Assembly (NCBI GenBank): GCA_035719045.1
Contig: DASTGO010000349.1
Coordinates: 1 to 12,962 of the forward strand
Direction of reading: 5' to 3'
DNA: 12,962 bases
Origin: DASTGO01 sp035719045
GTDB lineage: Bacteria > Actinomycetota > Actinomycetes > Actinomycetales > Kineosporiaceae
Of the stretch, positions 12,920 through 12,962 are shown in pieces. The notes beneath the pieces are model-generated. The model did no database searches, was not told the DNA's origin, and worked only from the letters and a program-made list of their open reading frames with translations. The position numbers and the translations under genes were made by a program. Within the stretch, counting starts at the first letter, position 1; the number at the start of each line of letters is the position of its first letter.

Positions 12920-12962
12920 AGGATCGGTCCCGTGCCCGCGGGGGCTGGGGCCGGGGCTGGGG

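Overview
The window is very GC-rich, compactly packed and uses GTG starts freely. The protein families present (an HtrA-like protease with an N-terminal anchor, a multidomain GGDEF-EAL protein, a DUF3039 protein, a YqgE/AlgH protein, an SF2 helicase with a DEIH box, and a tryptophanyl-tRNA synthetase preceded by a leader peptide) point to a high-GC actinomycete (Actinomycetota). I cannot place it at genus level. The presence of a [NiFe]-hydrogenase maturation protease says only that the organism probably carries a hydrogenase locus just beyond the right edge.

Left part, plus strand (1-5750). A membrane PAP2/Aur1-type phosphotransferase (13-1014, frame open to the left edge) is followed by an anchored trypsin-like protease with a C-terminal NTF2-like-looking domain interrupted by a low-complexity stretch (1125-2549). 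A 552-base gap (2550-3101) holds three abutting hairpins and a further hairpin in the leader. It precedes an 881-882 residue GAF-PAS-GGDEF-EAL protein that keeps all the residues expected for both making and degrading cyclic di-GMP, plus the inhibitory RxxD site.

Middle part, plus strand (5751-10934). This holds YqgE/AlgH (5798-6388), a DUF3039 zinc-binding-type protein (6488-6784), an MFS transporter (6835-8208), a DEAD/DEAH-type helicase (8342-10165) and a small cysteine-rich protein (10497-10934). Several of these genes lack a Shine-Dalgarno sequence. Instead they have a -10-like hexamer ending about 6-9 bases before the start codon, which is the signature of leaderless transcription.

Right part, minus strand (11044-12962). 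Transcribed leftwards are a [NiFe]-hydrogenase maturation protease (12244-12846, frame open to the right edge), a 16-codon leader peptide ending SFSWWLTR (12206-12256), a 26-bp perfect palindrome (12154-12179), and trpS (11044-12090). Leader peptide, tandem Trp codons, an 8-bp antiterminator and the palindrome fit together as a complete ribosome-mediated transcription attenuator controlling trpS by the supply of charged tRNA-Trp. This is the most convincing regulatory system in the window. The leader start codon lies inside the last codons of the hydrogenase protease gene, which also carries two separate in-frame 15-bp minisatellites. The trpS gene converges with the cysteine-rich gene on a shared terminator-like hairpin (11007-11044).
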